Positions 10,874 through 20,400 of a DNA stretch of 64,000 bases are shown here, one piece after another; the stretch's first letter is position 1; the number at the start of each line of letters is the position of its first letter. The notes under the pieces were generated by a model. The model ran no database searches. It had not been told where the DNA came from and was given only the letters and a program-made list of their open reading frames with translations. The translations under genes were made by a program, and so were the position numbers. Source of the DNA: Lachnospiraceae bacterium AC2031 (lineage in GTDB: Bacteria; Bacillota; Clostridia; Lachnospirales; Lachnospiraceae); contig JIAB01000001.1 of assembly GCA_000687975.1 (NCBI GenBank), positions 1,960,001 through 2,024,000 on the forward strand, given 5' to 3'.

Positions 10874-11653
10874 ATGAAGGTTGTTATGTTGGCCGGCGGG
10901 TACGGCACAAGAATTAGCGAAGAAAGTCATCTGAAGCCAAAGCCAATGATCGAGATCGGCGGCAAGCCAATCCTTTGGCATATCATGAAGGAGTATTCCT
11001 TCTATGGGTTCAATGAATTTATCATTTGCGCTGGTTACAAGCAGCATGTGATCAAAGAGTGGTTCGCTAATTATTATCTTCACAACTCAGATATAACATT
11101 TGACTTTACTAGCGAAAATAAGATGACAGTACATAACAACGTGGCTGAGCCTTGGAAGGTTACGATCGTTGACACAGGTCTTAACACAATGACTGGTGGA
11201 CGTCTGAAGAGAGTTCAGGAGTACGTTGGCGACGAGACTTTCATGCTGACATACGGCGACGGCGTGTGCGACATCAATCTTCAGAGACTGCTGGAGTTCC
11301 ACAAGAGCCATGGCAAGCTGGCAACTATCACAGCTGTTAAGATTAGCCAGAGATTTGGTATCCTGGACATCACAAATGATGGCGTGATCACAAGCTTCCG
11401 CGAGAAGGATAAGGAGGACAGCTCACGTATCAATGGTGGATACATGGTTCTTGAACCTGGCGTGTTCGACTATCTCGAGGATGACAAGACTGTCTTTGAG
11501 CAGGGACCTATGAAGGCGCTTGCTGCTGACGGACAGCTGATGGCTTATGAGTTTGATGGCTACTGGCAGTGCATGGACACTAAGCGTGAGATGGATAAGC
11601 TGAACGAACTCATTGAGAAGAACGAAGCACCATGGATGGCTTGGAGACATTAA
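10874..11653 (+). CDS. rfbF: Glucose-1-phosphate cytidylyltransferase
   Basis: 259 residues. It opens with the nucleotidyltransferase signature LAGGYGTRISEES and KPKPMIEIGGKPILWHIM, then the metal-binding LTYGDGVCDIN and the family block GGYMVLEPGVFDYL. It forms CDP-glucose from CTP and glucose-1-phosphate, the first step to CDP-3,6-dideoxyhexoses. RBS GGGAGG. rfbG and rfbH follow, with one unrelated AT-rich gene inserted between rfbF and rfbG. Confidence 0.95.
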   Translation: MKVVMLAGGYGTRISEESHLKPKPMIEIGGKPILWHIMKEYSFYGFNEFIICAGYKQHVIKEWFANYYLHNSDITFDFTSENKMTVHNNVAEPWKVTIVDTGLNTMTGGRLKRVQEYVGDETFMLTYGDGVCDINLQRLLEFHKSHGKLATITAVKISQRFGILDITNDGVITSFREKDKEDSSRINGGYMVLEPGVFDYLEDDKTVFEQGPMKALAADGQLMAYEFDGYWQCMDTKREMDKLNELIEKNEAPWMAWRH

Positions 11654-11776
11654 TATAATTTTTGTTTTTCGATTAAAATTGGACAAAAACAATACCATTT
11701 GGAAATAGCAGCATAAGATATTTCAGATACAGTTTAGAAATTGGACATATTTGTGAAGTGTTATAGGAGAATAAGT

Positions 11777-12754
11777 ATGGAAAATCATAATGGTTCTGAA
11801 TATCAGGATAAAGAGTATTTTGATAAGAATAGTAATAGTCCGAATACAAAAGACAAAGGTACAAGTGGTCCGCAACTATTCTTTCTTATTCTTGTTATTG
11901 TATTAATATTGTTTTTTGTTTCTCCATATGGTCAACTGATAATCAGTAACAAAATCAATACATTTAAAGTAAGAGTCGAAGTCAAGAAAACATTTGAAGC
12001 TGATACTTATTGGGAAGGAAATGTGAGTGGATTTACAATATCTCAACCAATAATGAAATGTGAAATAATCAGCATCGATAGAAACTTTTATCAAAAGAAT
12101 CATATTGTCCAATATGAACATAATGTAGGTGATATCATATATATCACTGAATTGCATGGTGAATCTTATAGTCAGATGGATCAATTAGATTTGACAATAA
12201 GAGGAGAGAAAATATTAGGTGGTCAATATGAAAATGTAACTGAATTATATGCCTATGAAATAAGCAGATTAGATAATCCTGATCAATACCCATTAAAAAC
12301 AAGTGAGCAAAGGGAAGCAGAAATACAGAAGGAAAACGAAAATGCTCAAACAACCTTTGAATTTAGCGATGAGGAAAAAAGAACATATCTTCACGATTTA
12401 AAGGATATGGTGCCAGCTGATCAGGAAGAAGAAATACAAGAAATGCTTAAAGCTAAGTATGAGGAAACTGGTTTTAAAGTATATGTAGTTTTTTCTAATA
12501 CCAATGATAAAGAAGAAATAGAAAACTATTCTGATGCTTTATTATCTTCAACTAACTCATATGGAGTGGTTTATGTAAGAAATGCTAATGATAGTAGTTG
12601 GCATGTGAGATGGAGTGTCCCAGAATCCAAATTAGATTATTTTGCAGACAACTATAGCAGAATTGGGGATGCTTACCTAATTAATGGTAATTATGTAGAT
12701 AGATTAGAAAATGTTGCTGATACAGCATATACTCTTTACGAGGAGAGTGAATAA
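11777..12754 (+). CDS. Unknown single-pass membrane protein with a TPM-like extracellular domain
   Basis: 325 residues that I do not recognise as a named family. A charged N-terminus is followed by one membrane helix (about 36-56, LFFLILVIVLILFF), a beta-rich segment (about 60-170) and a C-terminal part (about 195-325). In the latter, a helix, TGFKVYVVFSN, ENYSDALLSS and SYGVVYVRN recall the TPM/YgcG fold, an inference from pattern only. ATG 11777 follows AGGAG. It interrupts the otherwise contiguous rfbF-rfbG-rfbH run and is visibly more AT-rich than both neighbours, so it may be a later insertion. Confidence 0.6.
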   Translation: MENHNGSEYQDKEYFDKNSNSPNTKDKGTSGPQLFFLILVIVLILFFVSPYGQLIISNKINTFKVRVEVKKTFEADTYWEGNVSGFTISQPIMKCEIISIDRNFYQKNHIVQYEHNVGDIIYITELHGESYSQMDQLDLTIRGEKILGGQYENVTELYAYEISRLDNPDQYPLKTSEQREAEIQKENENAQTTFEFSDEEKRTYLHDLKDMVPADQEEEIQEMLKAKYEETGFKVYVVFSNTNDKEEIENYSDALLSSTNSYGVVYVRNANDSSWHVRWSVPESKLDYFADNYSRIGDAYLINGNYVDRLENVADTAYTLYEESE

Positions 12755-12783
12755 TAATTTAATTTCATTGAAGAGAGAAGAAA

Positions 12784-13869
12784 ATGACTAAGAATGATTT
12801 AGAGTTCTACAAAGGAAAGAAGGTCCTAATCACAGGACACACCGGTTTTAAAGGCAGTTGGCTCTGCCAGATTCTGATCGGTGCAGGTGCAGAGGTGACT
12901 GGCTATTCACTGGAGCCACCTACAAATCCTAGCCTTTTCGAGGAGGCAGGAATTGCGGCAAAGATCAATCATGTTGTGGGCGACATTCGCGACCGTGAGA
13001 AGCTGATGAAGGTCTTCGAAGAGGTACAGCCTGAGATAGTTTTACATCTGGCTGCACAGCCAATCGTAAGAGAGTCCTACAAGGACCCGGTTGGTACTTA
13101 TGAGACAAATGTTATGGGTACAGTAAATATCTGCGAGGCAGTTCGTCAGAACCCATGTGTTAAGTCTTTCCTGAATGTAACGACTGATAAGGTTTACAAG
13201 AATAATGAGTGGTGCTGGGGCTACCGTGAGAATGAGCCGCTGGATGGTTATGATCCATACTCAAACTCAAAGTCCTGCTCCGAGCTTGTAACACATAGTT
13301 ATATAAATTCATTTTACTGCGACATGGATGTGGCTGTTTCCACAGCCCGCGCAGGTAACGTTATCGGTGGTGGTGATTTCGCACCTGACCGAATCATTCC
13401 TGACTGTGTACGTGCTGCAGAGAATAAAACCGGAGAAATCGTTGTTCGTAATCCTTACTCAACTAGACCATATCAGCATGTGCTTGAGCCACTGAATATC
13501 TACCTTACAATTGCTAAGGCGCAGTATGAGGATAAGGCTAAGGCAGGCTTCTATAACGTGGGTCCAGATGATGCCGATTGTGTGACGACTGGTGATATAG
13601 TTACTAAGTTCTGCGATGCTTGGAATGATGAGTCAGAAGCCAACACTTTCGGTAAGGTTTCATGGGTGAATCGTCACGACGGTGGCCCTCACGAGGCTAA
13701 CTTCCTGAAGCTGGATTGCTCACTGATCAAGCAGGTGTTTGGCTGGAAACCAGTGTGGAACATAGATAAGGCAATCGAGATGGTTGTTCGTTTCTCACAG
13801 AAGAGAATCCTGGAGCCAGACAAAGTGGCTGAGGAGATGGATCTCGAAATAAACGAGTTCTTTAACTAG
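12784..13869 (+). CDS. rfbG: CDP-glucose 4,6-dehydratase
   Basis: 361 residues, an extended short-chain dehydrogenase. NAD-binding GHTGFKGSWL, LHLAAQPIVRESY, catalytic NVTTDKVYKN and the YSNSK active-site Tyr/Lys are all present, as is GNVIGGGDFAPDRIIPD. It converts CDP-glucose to CDP-4-keto-6-deoxyglucose, the product of the upstream rfbF and the substrate of the downstream rfbH. Confidence 0.96.
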   Translation: MTKNDLEFYKGKKVLITGHTGFKGSWLCQILIGAGAEVTGYSLEPPTNPSLFEEAGIAAKINHVVGDIRDREKLMKVFEEVQPEIVLHLAAQPIVRESYKDPVGTYETNVMGTVNICEAVRQNPCVKSFLNVTTDKVYKNNEWCWGYRENEPLDGYDPYSNSKSCSELVTHSYINSFYCDMDVAVSTARAGNVIGGGDFAPDRIIPDCVRAAENKTGEIVVRNPYSTRPYQHVLEPLNIYLTIAKAQYEDKAKAGFYNVGPDDADCVTTGDIVTKFCDAWNDESEANTFGKVSWVNRHDGGPHEANFLKLDCSLIKQVFGWKPVWNIDKAIEMVVRFSQKRILEPDKVAEEMDLEINEFFN

Positions 13870-13900
13870 AAAAATATATAAAGAAGAGGAAAAATACAGA

Positions 13901-15250
13901 ATGGGTAAATGGAATAGCGAGGCTGAGGCCCGCGAAGAGATTAAGGGTCTTGTGGCCCAGTACTATGAGCAGTTTAAAAAGCCTGAACAGGAGAAGCCAT
14001 TTGAAGAGGGCGACAGAATCTCCTATGCTAGCCGTGTATATGATGAGAAGGAAATGCTTTCTCTTACGGATGCGACTCTAGATTTCTGGCTTACTACTGG
14101 TAGATTTTCAGACGAGTTCGAGAAGAACTTTGCTGAGTGGATCGGCGTTAGATTTGCAAACCTTGTAAACAGCGGTTCTTCAGCTAACCTACTTGCATTT
14201 ATGGCTCTTACATCACCACTTCTTGGTGAGAGACAGGTGCTTCCTGGTGACGAGGTCATCACAGTTGCTGCAGGTTTCCCTACAACAGTTGCACCAATCC
14301 TTCAGTACGGTGCAGTGCCTGTATTCGTGGACGTGAAGCTTCCTGAATACAACATCGACCCGGCGCTTCTTGAGGCAGCAGTATCGGATAAGACAAAAGC
14401 TGTTATGATCGCACATACGCTGGGAAATCCATTTGACCTTAAAGCCGTTAAGGCATTCTGTGACAAACATAATCTCTGGCTCGTTGAGGATAACTGCGAC
14501 GCGCTGGGAACTAAGTACACAATCGATGGCGTGACCAAGTTCTCTGGAACATGGGGCGACATCGGAACAAGCAGTTTCTACCCACCACACCACATGACTA
14601 TGGGCGAGGGTGGCTGCGTCTATACAGATGATCCGCTGCTGAATCGTATCGTGAAGAGTCTTAGAGACTGGGGACGCGACTGCGTATGTCCATCAGGTCA
14701 CGATAATATCTGCGGACACAGATTCGATGGCCAGTTCGGCCAGCTGCCACAGGGCTACGACCACAAATATGTTTACAGCCACCTTGGCTACAACCTGAAG
14801 GTGACTGACATGCAGGCCGCAGTTGGTGTTGAGCAGCTTAAGAAATTCCCTACATTTATTGAGAAGAGAAAGTCTAACTGGAAGTATCTCCGCGAGGCAC
14901 TTTCAGACCTTGAAGATAAGTTACTGCTTCCTGAGGCAACTGAGAATTCTGAGCCATCATGGTTCGGCTTCCTCATCAGTGTTAAGCCTGAGTCAGGACT
15001 TAAGCGTAACGATGTAACAAGATATATCGAGGATCATAACGTGCAGACAAGACTTCTGTTCAGCGGAAATCTTACACTGCATCCTTGCTTTGATCAGATC
15101 CGCGGAACTGATAAGTACCGCGTTTCAGGCGGTCTTGATGTGACAAATTACATCATGAACAACACATTCTGGATCGGTGTATATCCAGGAATGACAGAAG
15201 AGAAACTTGCTTATATGTCAAAGGTAATTCACGAAGCTGTAAATTTATAA
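13901..15250 (+). CDS. rfbH: CDP-4-keto-6-deoxyglucose 3-dehydrase (E1, iron-sulfur PMP enzyme)
   Basis: 449 residues of the DegT/RfbH aminotransferase-like family. The PLP-anchoring lysine is replaced by histidine in SFYPPHHMTMGEGG (His230/231), the mark of the C3 dehydrase. Cysteines 199, 261, 263 and 271, the last three in C-X1-C-X7-C spacing, match the [2Fe-2S] ligands of E1. It removes the C3 hydroxyl of CDP-4-keto-6-deoxyglucose and needs an electron-donating reductase (E3, DdhD/AscD), which is not visible in this window. Codon use matches the neighbouring glycan genes. Confidence 0.94.
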   Translation: MGKWNSEAEAREEIKGLVAQYYEQFKKPEQEKPFEEGDRISYASRVYDEKEMLSLTDATLDFWLTTGRFSDEFEKNFAEWIGVRFANLVNSGSSANLLAFMALTSPLLGERQVLPGDEVITVAAGFPTTVAPILQYGAVPVFVDVKLPEYNIDPALLEAAVSDKTKAVMIAHTLGNPFDLKAVKAFCDKHNLWLVEDNCDALGTKYTIDGVTKFSGTWGDIGTSSFYPPHHMTMGEGGCVYTDDPLLNRIVKSLRDWGRDCVCPSGHDNICGHRFDGQFGQLPQGYDHKYVYSHLGYNLKVTDMQAAVGVEQLKKFPTFIEKRKSNWKYLREALSDLEDKLLLPEATENSEPSWFGFLISVKPESGLKRNDVTRYIEDHNVQTRLLFSGNLTLHPCFDQIRGTDKYRVSGGLDVTNYIMNNTFWIGVYPGMTEEKLAYMSKVIHEAVNL

Positions 15251-15305
15251 AAAAAGTGCAAGAGGGGACAGACCTCGGTGCAATGGGGACGGACCCCGCT
15301 GCACC
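15250..15305 (+). repeat. GTGCA-type GC-rich repeat, copy 1
   Basis: About 56 bp holding two small hairpins (GAGGGGACAGACCTC and GGGGACGGACCCC), with GGTGCA and TGCACC bracketing the second. It is nearly identical to the copy at 16291. It starts at the rfbH stop codon and lacks a T-run, so it is not an obvious terminator. Confidence 0.85.
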
Positions 15306-15320
15306 AAAAGAAGGAATGAT

Positions 15321-16292
15321 ATGAAAGATGCAATAATTACTGGAGCTAGTGGAATGATCGGTTCCCACGTTGCGAAGGAACTGCTCCAGAGAGGAATAAA
15401 TGTGACGGCTATCGTCCGTCCTATGTCGGAAAAACTGAGAAACCTGGAGTGGGCTGAGGCTGAGGCCGGAGCTGCTGCACTACTGGGACCGGATAAAACT
15501 GCTGAGGTTGGAAAGATGCGTATCGTGGAGTGTAATCTCTACGAGCTGCCAAGTCTTAGAGATAAGCTGGGCTGGGAGCATGACGCCTTCTTCCATTTTG
15601 GCTGGGGATACACATTTGGAACCGGTCGAAATGAGGCTTCAAAGCAGGCTGAGAATATTAAGGCGACTCTTGACGCAGTTCACCTCGCTTATGAGGCTGG
15701 GTGCAAGTCATTTATCGGTGCTGGTTCACAGGCTGAGTTCGGTATCGTGACTGGAAGTCTTTCAGATGAACTGCCAAAGGATCCTATCACTGGCTACGGA
15801 ATTGCTAAGCTGGCTGCCTGCAGACTTGCAGGTCTGGAGTGCAGACACCTGGGCATGAAGTTCAACTGGGCTAGAATCCTTAGCTGCTACGGCGAGGGCG
15901 ACAATGACTACACTATGGTTATGTCAGCAATCCGTGCAATGCTTCGCGGTGAGAGAATGCAGTTTACTCCTGCTGAGCAGGTTTGGGATTACATTTACGC
16001 TGAAGATACAGCGAAGGCATTTGTTGAGATCGTTGAGAAGGGTGTTGACCAGAAGGCATACACCGTTGGTTCAGGCGAGAAGAGACTGCTGAAGGATTAC
16101 ATCTATGCAATCCGCGATGCAATCGACCCAACTCTGGATGTTGGAATCGGTGAGCGTGACTACAACCCAGATCAGGTGATGTACCTGGTTGCTGATACCA
16201 CTGAGCTGGTTGCCGACACAGGCTACAAGCCTAGCACCACATTTGAAGACGGTATCAAGAAGACCATTGAGTGGGCACGTGCTAACAAGTAA
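15321..16292 (+). CDS. NAD(P)-dependent sugar reductase/epimerase (CDP-dideoxyhexose type)
   Basis: 323 residues, extended SDR fold: GASGMIGSHV cofactor loop, GAGSQAEFG, catalytic YGIAK, and a C-terminal substrate lobe. Its place directly after rfbH suggests the final ketoreductase that makes the CDP-3,6-dideoxyhexose (abequose, paratose or ascarylose synthase). The sequence alone does not tell which stereochemistry results. It is flanked on both sides by GTGCA-type repeats, which could have helped move it as a unit. Confidence 0.8.
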   Translation: MKDAIITGASGMIGSHVAKELLQRGINVTAIVRPMSEKLRNLEWAEAEAGAAALLGPDKTAEVGKMRIVECNLYELPSLRDKLGWEHDAFFHFGWGYTFGTGRNEASKQAENIKATLDAVHLAYEAGCKSFIGAGSQAEFGIVTGSLSDELPKDPITGYGIAKLAACRLAGLECRHLGMKFNWARILSCYGEGDNDYTMVMSAIRAMLRGERMQFTPAEQVWDYIYAEDTAKAFVEIVEKGVDQKAYTVGSGEKRLLKDYIYAIRDAIDPTLDVGIGERDYNPDQVMYLVADTTELVADTGYKPSTTFEDGIKKTIEWARANK

Positions 16293-16346
16293 AAAAGTGC
16301 AAGAGGGGACAGACCTCGGTGCAACGGGGACGGACCCCACTGCACC
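16291..16346 (+). repeat. GTGCA-type GC-rich repeat, copy 2
   Basis: Differs from the copy at 15250 at only a few positions (for example ATGGGG against ACGGGG, and CCGCT against CCACT). It starts at the stop codon of the reductase gene. Together the two copies form a direct-repeat pair around that gene. Confidence 0.85.
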
Positions 16347-16358
16347 TTAGGAGTGAAA

Positions 16359-17339
16359 ATGAAGAAGAAAGTTAGTGTTTTAATACCTTGCTATAACGAG
16401 GAGGAGAATGTGGTTCCTATGTCCAATGCCATAAAGGACATGTTTGAGAAGAACCTGCCACAGTACGACTACGAGCTCCTCTTTATCGATAATGATTCGT
16501 CGGACAACACACGTCCGCTGCTGAGGGAAATCTGCGCTAGAAATAAGCATGTGAAGGCAATCTTCAACGCGAAGAATTTCGGCCAGTTTAACTCACCATA
16601 TCACGGTATGCTTCAGACAACTGGAGACTGCGTAATCTCTATGGTATGCGACTTTCAGGATCCTGTGGAGCTGATTCCAAAGTATCTTGCAGCCTGGGAA
16701 GAGGGCTTCAAAATTGTTATCGGAATCAAGACTGCCAGCAAGGAAAATAAACTGATGTACGCACTCCGCTCTATGTACTACAGCTTCGTTAAGAAGTTCT
16801 CAGACGTAGAGCAGATACAGCATTTTACGGGTTCAGGACTTTATGACAGGGAGTTCATAGAAGTGCTTCGAAATCTAAATGATCCGACCCCATTCTTACG
16901 TGGAATCGTTGCGGAGCTTGGCTTCCAGCGTAAGGAGATTGAGTACGAGCAGCCTAAGCGTAGAGCTGGAAAAACTCACAACAACTTCTATACATTATAT
17001 GATGCAGCTATGCTGTCCATCACTTCATATACAAAAATCGGACTTAGACTTTGCACGTTCCTTGGAGTGTTCATCAGTTTCGTGAGTATCGCAATCGGTA
17101 TTGTTTACCTGATCCTTAAGCTGACCAACTGGTACGGTTTTGAAGCAGGTATGGCGCCAATGATCATCATTATGTCCTTTATGGGAGCGGTTCAGCTGTT
17201 CTCTATCGGATTCATGGGTGAGTACATCATGAGCATGAACAAGAGGATAATGAACAGGCCGCTGGTTGTAGAGGAAGAGAGAATCAACTTTAGTGATGCG
17301 GATAACGCAGAAACAAAGACTATTAACTTGGATAGATAA
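16359..17339 (+). CDS. Polyprenyl-phosphate glycosyltransferase, GT2 family
   Basis: 326 residues. A cytoplasmic GT-A domain (about 1-230) has VLIPCYNEEENV, the DNDSSDNT loop, a VCDFQDP metal motif and FLRGIVAELGFQR. It is followed by two membrane helices (about 228-260 and 268-292), the layout of the DPM1/GtrB/ArnC group that loads a sugar onto a polyprenyl carrier. The lipid-linked sugar would feed the GT-C enzymes encoded next. ATG 16359 is preferred to GTG 16353 because the latter lies inside the GGAG. Confidence 0.88.
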   Translation: MKKKVSVLIPCYNEEENVVPMSNAIKDMFEKNLPQYDYELLFIDNDSSDNTRPLLREICARNKHVKAIFNAKNFGQFNSPYHGMLQTTGDCVISMVCDFQDPVELIPKYLAAWEEGFKIVIGIKTASKENKLMYALRSMYYSFVKKFSDVEQIQHFTGSGLYDREFIEVLRNLNDPTPFLRGIVAELGFQRKEIEYEQPKRRAGKTHNNFYTLYDAAMLSITSYTKIGLRLCTFLGVFISFVSIAIGIVYLILKLTNWYGFEAGMAPMIIIMSFMGAVQLFSIGFMGEYIMSMNKRIMNRPLVVEEERINFSDADNAETKTINLDR

Positions 17340-17411
17340 TGAGTCAAAAGGCGAGAGAGCCAAATCGACTCAAAAATGAGTCAAAAGGGCTCAAAGCCAA
17401 AGTGACTCATT
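17338..17411 (+). repeat. Tandem pair of TGAGTCA/TGACTCA repeats (core A)
   Basis: Two palindromes in tandem joined by AAAA. The first has core GGCGAGAGAGCC, the second GGGCTCAAAGCC. The first shares its AA with the stop codon of the preceding gene. Confidence 0.9.
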
Positions 17412-17420
17412 AGGGAAAAT

Positions 17421-20400
17421 ATGAAGAAGAATAAATACAAAAAACTTCATAGTATAGTAACCCAGCTGATGCTTGTGGCTGCGTATCCAGTGGTGTTCCA
17501 CTTGGCGGCGCTGATAGGTTCGTCGAACCAGCACAAGGACCAGTCTCTGGGCGACATGGCGTTCCCGCTGATATCTCTAATGATATGGGTGGGACTCTTT
17601 ATTGCCACCGTATGTACAGGACTGATAAAACGCCATTTTAAGAGGATGGAGCTCGAGGCTATCGCTGGTGAATCATCTGATGAAGGATCTGAGAAGACTG
17701 ATTCAAATGATGATTCAGAAGATGACTCTGAAGAAGATGATAATGACATCGAAAAGGTGAAGGAAAAACATAGGAAGCAGGTGGAGGCTCTTCAGAAGAA
17801 GCGCAACAAGACCAAGAGCTGGATCGTGTTCACCTCGCTGATCATCGTAAGTTTTCTTATAAGACTGCCAATGCTTGGTACATTTCAGCGTTGGGACGCA
17901 GGCGAGTACTTCTACACAGTAGGAACTTCAGTGCAGGACTACACCTTCAGCCTGTCAAACTTCCTGTATAACTTCTCGGTGGCTTATCACCTCAATTACG
18001 GATTCACAAGCTTTATCGCAATTCCGCTGTTTATCAGCTCAAGAAGCGTCATGGCCATCACAGTATGGCAGATGATTTTCTCGGTTCTTGCGGTAATGGC
18101 ACTGTATAGAATCTTCCGAATCGACTTCAGCTTCACACGCTCAAGATCAGCGGTGGCAGCTATGGTTATCGGAAATGTCCCAATATTCCTGGGACTTACA
18201 GCATATTGTACACCTGACTATTACATGGTGCTGTTCTTCATCTTTGCACTCTACTTCCATTCGAGAGAGTGGCACATCTTAGAAGTATTCATGCTGATCA
18301 TGATGTGCTTCACAAAGGAAAATGCGGCTCTCATAGTTTTCGGTTACTACGGAGTGAGAATAGTCTGCAGATTCATCTTTGTCAGCTTAAGCAGAGCTAG
18401 AGAGCTGAAGACATTTGCCGACAAGAAGAGACCGGACCCAAGACTTGAGTATGATATTCTGGATGAGGGTACTGACCAGCTGAAGGCTCGCGAGGAAGCT
18501 CTTGAAAAGGGAGATTTAAGCGAAAAGGAAGCAGAACTCACAGCAGAGCTTAAAGCAGAGCTGGAGGCAAGCTCTGATTACGAAGATGAGAATAGCGATA
18601 GCGAAGTAACAAAGAAGAAGCGTGACAAGGTTACCTTCAAGCAGAGAGTTCGTCTTGCAACTCACACTCCAGACTTCTGGGTTGCTCTCACTGTAGGAAT
18701 TATCTTCGTTGCAGCAATGCTGCTGAAGGGCGCTAACTGGGCAGACAAGGTGAGCACATCTGGTGCGGCACCAACTACGCTCAGCTTCGAGAAGCCTTAC
18801 ATATATCTGAAGATCAAGCAGTACATGGGCTCCAACTTTGCATGGCTTGTATTCGTATATTTTCTGATTGCATTTAAAAACATTATTATAGATAGAAAAT
18901 GGAAAAACCTGAAGGGTACGGGATGGCTCGTGTTCGGCGGTATGTGCGGTGCTTTGGCTTGTTTCGCAGCCTTCGGTATGTTATTCCATATATCTCCTCT
19001 AGAGAGATACAACACCTTCTTTGCAGTGGGACTTGCCTTCATTACTATGGCAGTAATGGGCGTGGACATTGTGAATCGTTCAAGTTACGTGTTCTTTGGT
19101 GGAATCCTGGCAACGCTTCTTGCGATTGAGAGTTTTGTCACCATCGATCCTGTGACTAGGGGATTCTACAAGCAGGTGCCAATCGGCGAGAAGACAATGA
19201 ATTACGAGAGCGAGCAGATTGCTTACTTTGGCGACGGACTGGTTACAAACTATCAGTACGCATGGCTGGATAAGGCATTTGATAAGCTGCTTGCTGATAT
19301 TGACTACGACGGCAGTGAGGCACTGTATTTCCCTGTAAAGGAAACAGGTGTTGAGTCCGGCGTACAGTTTGAAGGAAATGGATGCTATTTCCGTATTGGA
19401 TGGTTCGACGAGAAGAAGAAACGTGACTACTATGACTATAACATGTCAGGTTGGTCGGAACTTAACATATGTGCGGTTTCATCAGCGAACACATGGTTTC
19501 CATATGCTTACGTGCCATACGGCAAGAAGCTGAACAAACAGTACATGACATCCCGCGCGTATATGTGCTTCATTCCTTACTTTGAAGAGCTGGGAGTTAG
19601 CGAGGAAGACCACCTCAAGTCTATCTCTGAATATTACTACCTGGGTGAGGAGAAGGGTGCAACTAAGTACCGTGGAACTATAGGGTATTACCCAATGGTT
19701 CAGCAGGATAACTACATCGAAGGCCTTGGAATGGGTGATGTGGTTGGTGAGATTAAGTCTCTAACGGCAAACGATGAGGAAATCGAGGACGCCGCAGGTG
19801 TGACCGATGCCAATGAGGGATCAAAGACGTCGGTTAATTATACAAATGATTCTGCAACCAACTTTGGTAAGAATCAGGATGCGAACAATGGTATAATCCA
19901 GAACCGAATCGACAGGCTTTTCAAGAACCGCATGACTGGATACTTACGAGTTAATGAGGTCAATGAGGATGCTCGTGTGGATATTGAGCCAATGGACAGT
20001 ATACATCTTTCAGTTGAACTTTACGATTCTAACGGAAAACGTGTCAGAACTTCTCATGATGAGGAAGAGTATGTTGTGTCTGTGGGTACTGGCGAGCTGA
20101 TCGATGAGATAGATGATGCACTTCTGAAAATGAAGGCAGGAGATACTGATGAGGTTGAGTTCGTTGTACCAGATGGTTACCCAGAGCTGGAGATTTATTC
20201 AGGCCAGACACTGACAGCAAAGCTGCAGCCACTTTATATAGCCTGCAGTCTGAGATATGTTATAGATGATGCTAAGAAGCAGGAAATCTATGACGCAACT
20301 GTGGAAGAGGTTACTGAAAACTTCAACCGCGATTACAATGAGTATAAGATGCGCATGTATCTGCAGGATAACGTAGATACACTGAGTGAGATAGTTGCTT

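Noticed and set aside
15250-15305. GC-rich repeat considered as an rfbH terminator
   Set aside because: The hairpins are not followed by a T-run and the same sequence recurs after the next gene, so repeat is the better label.
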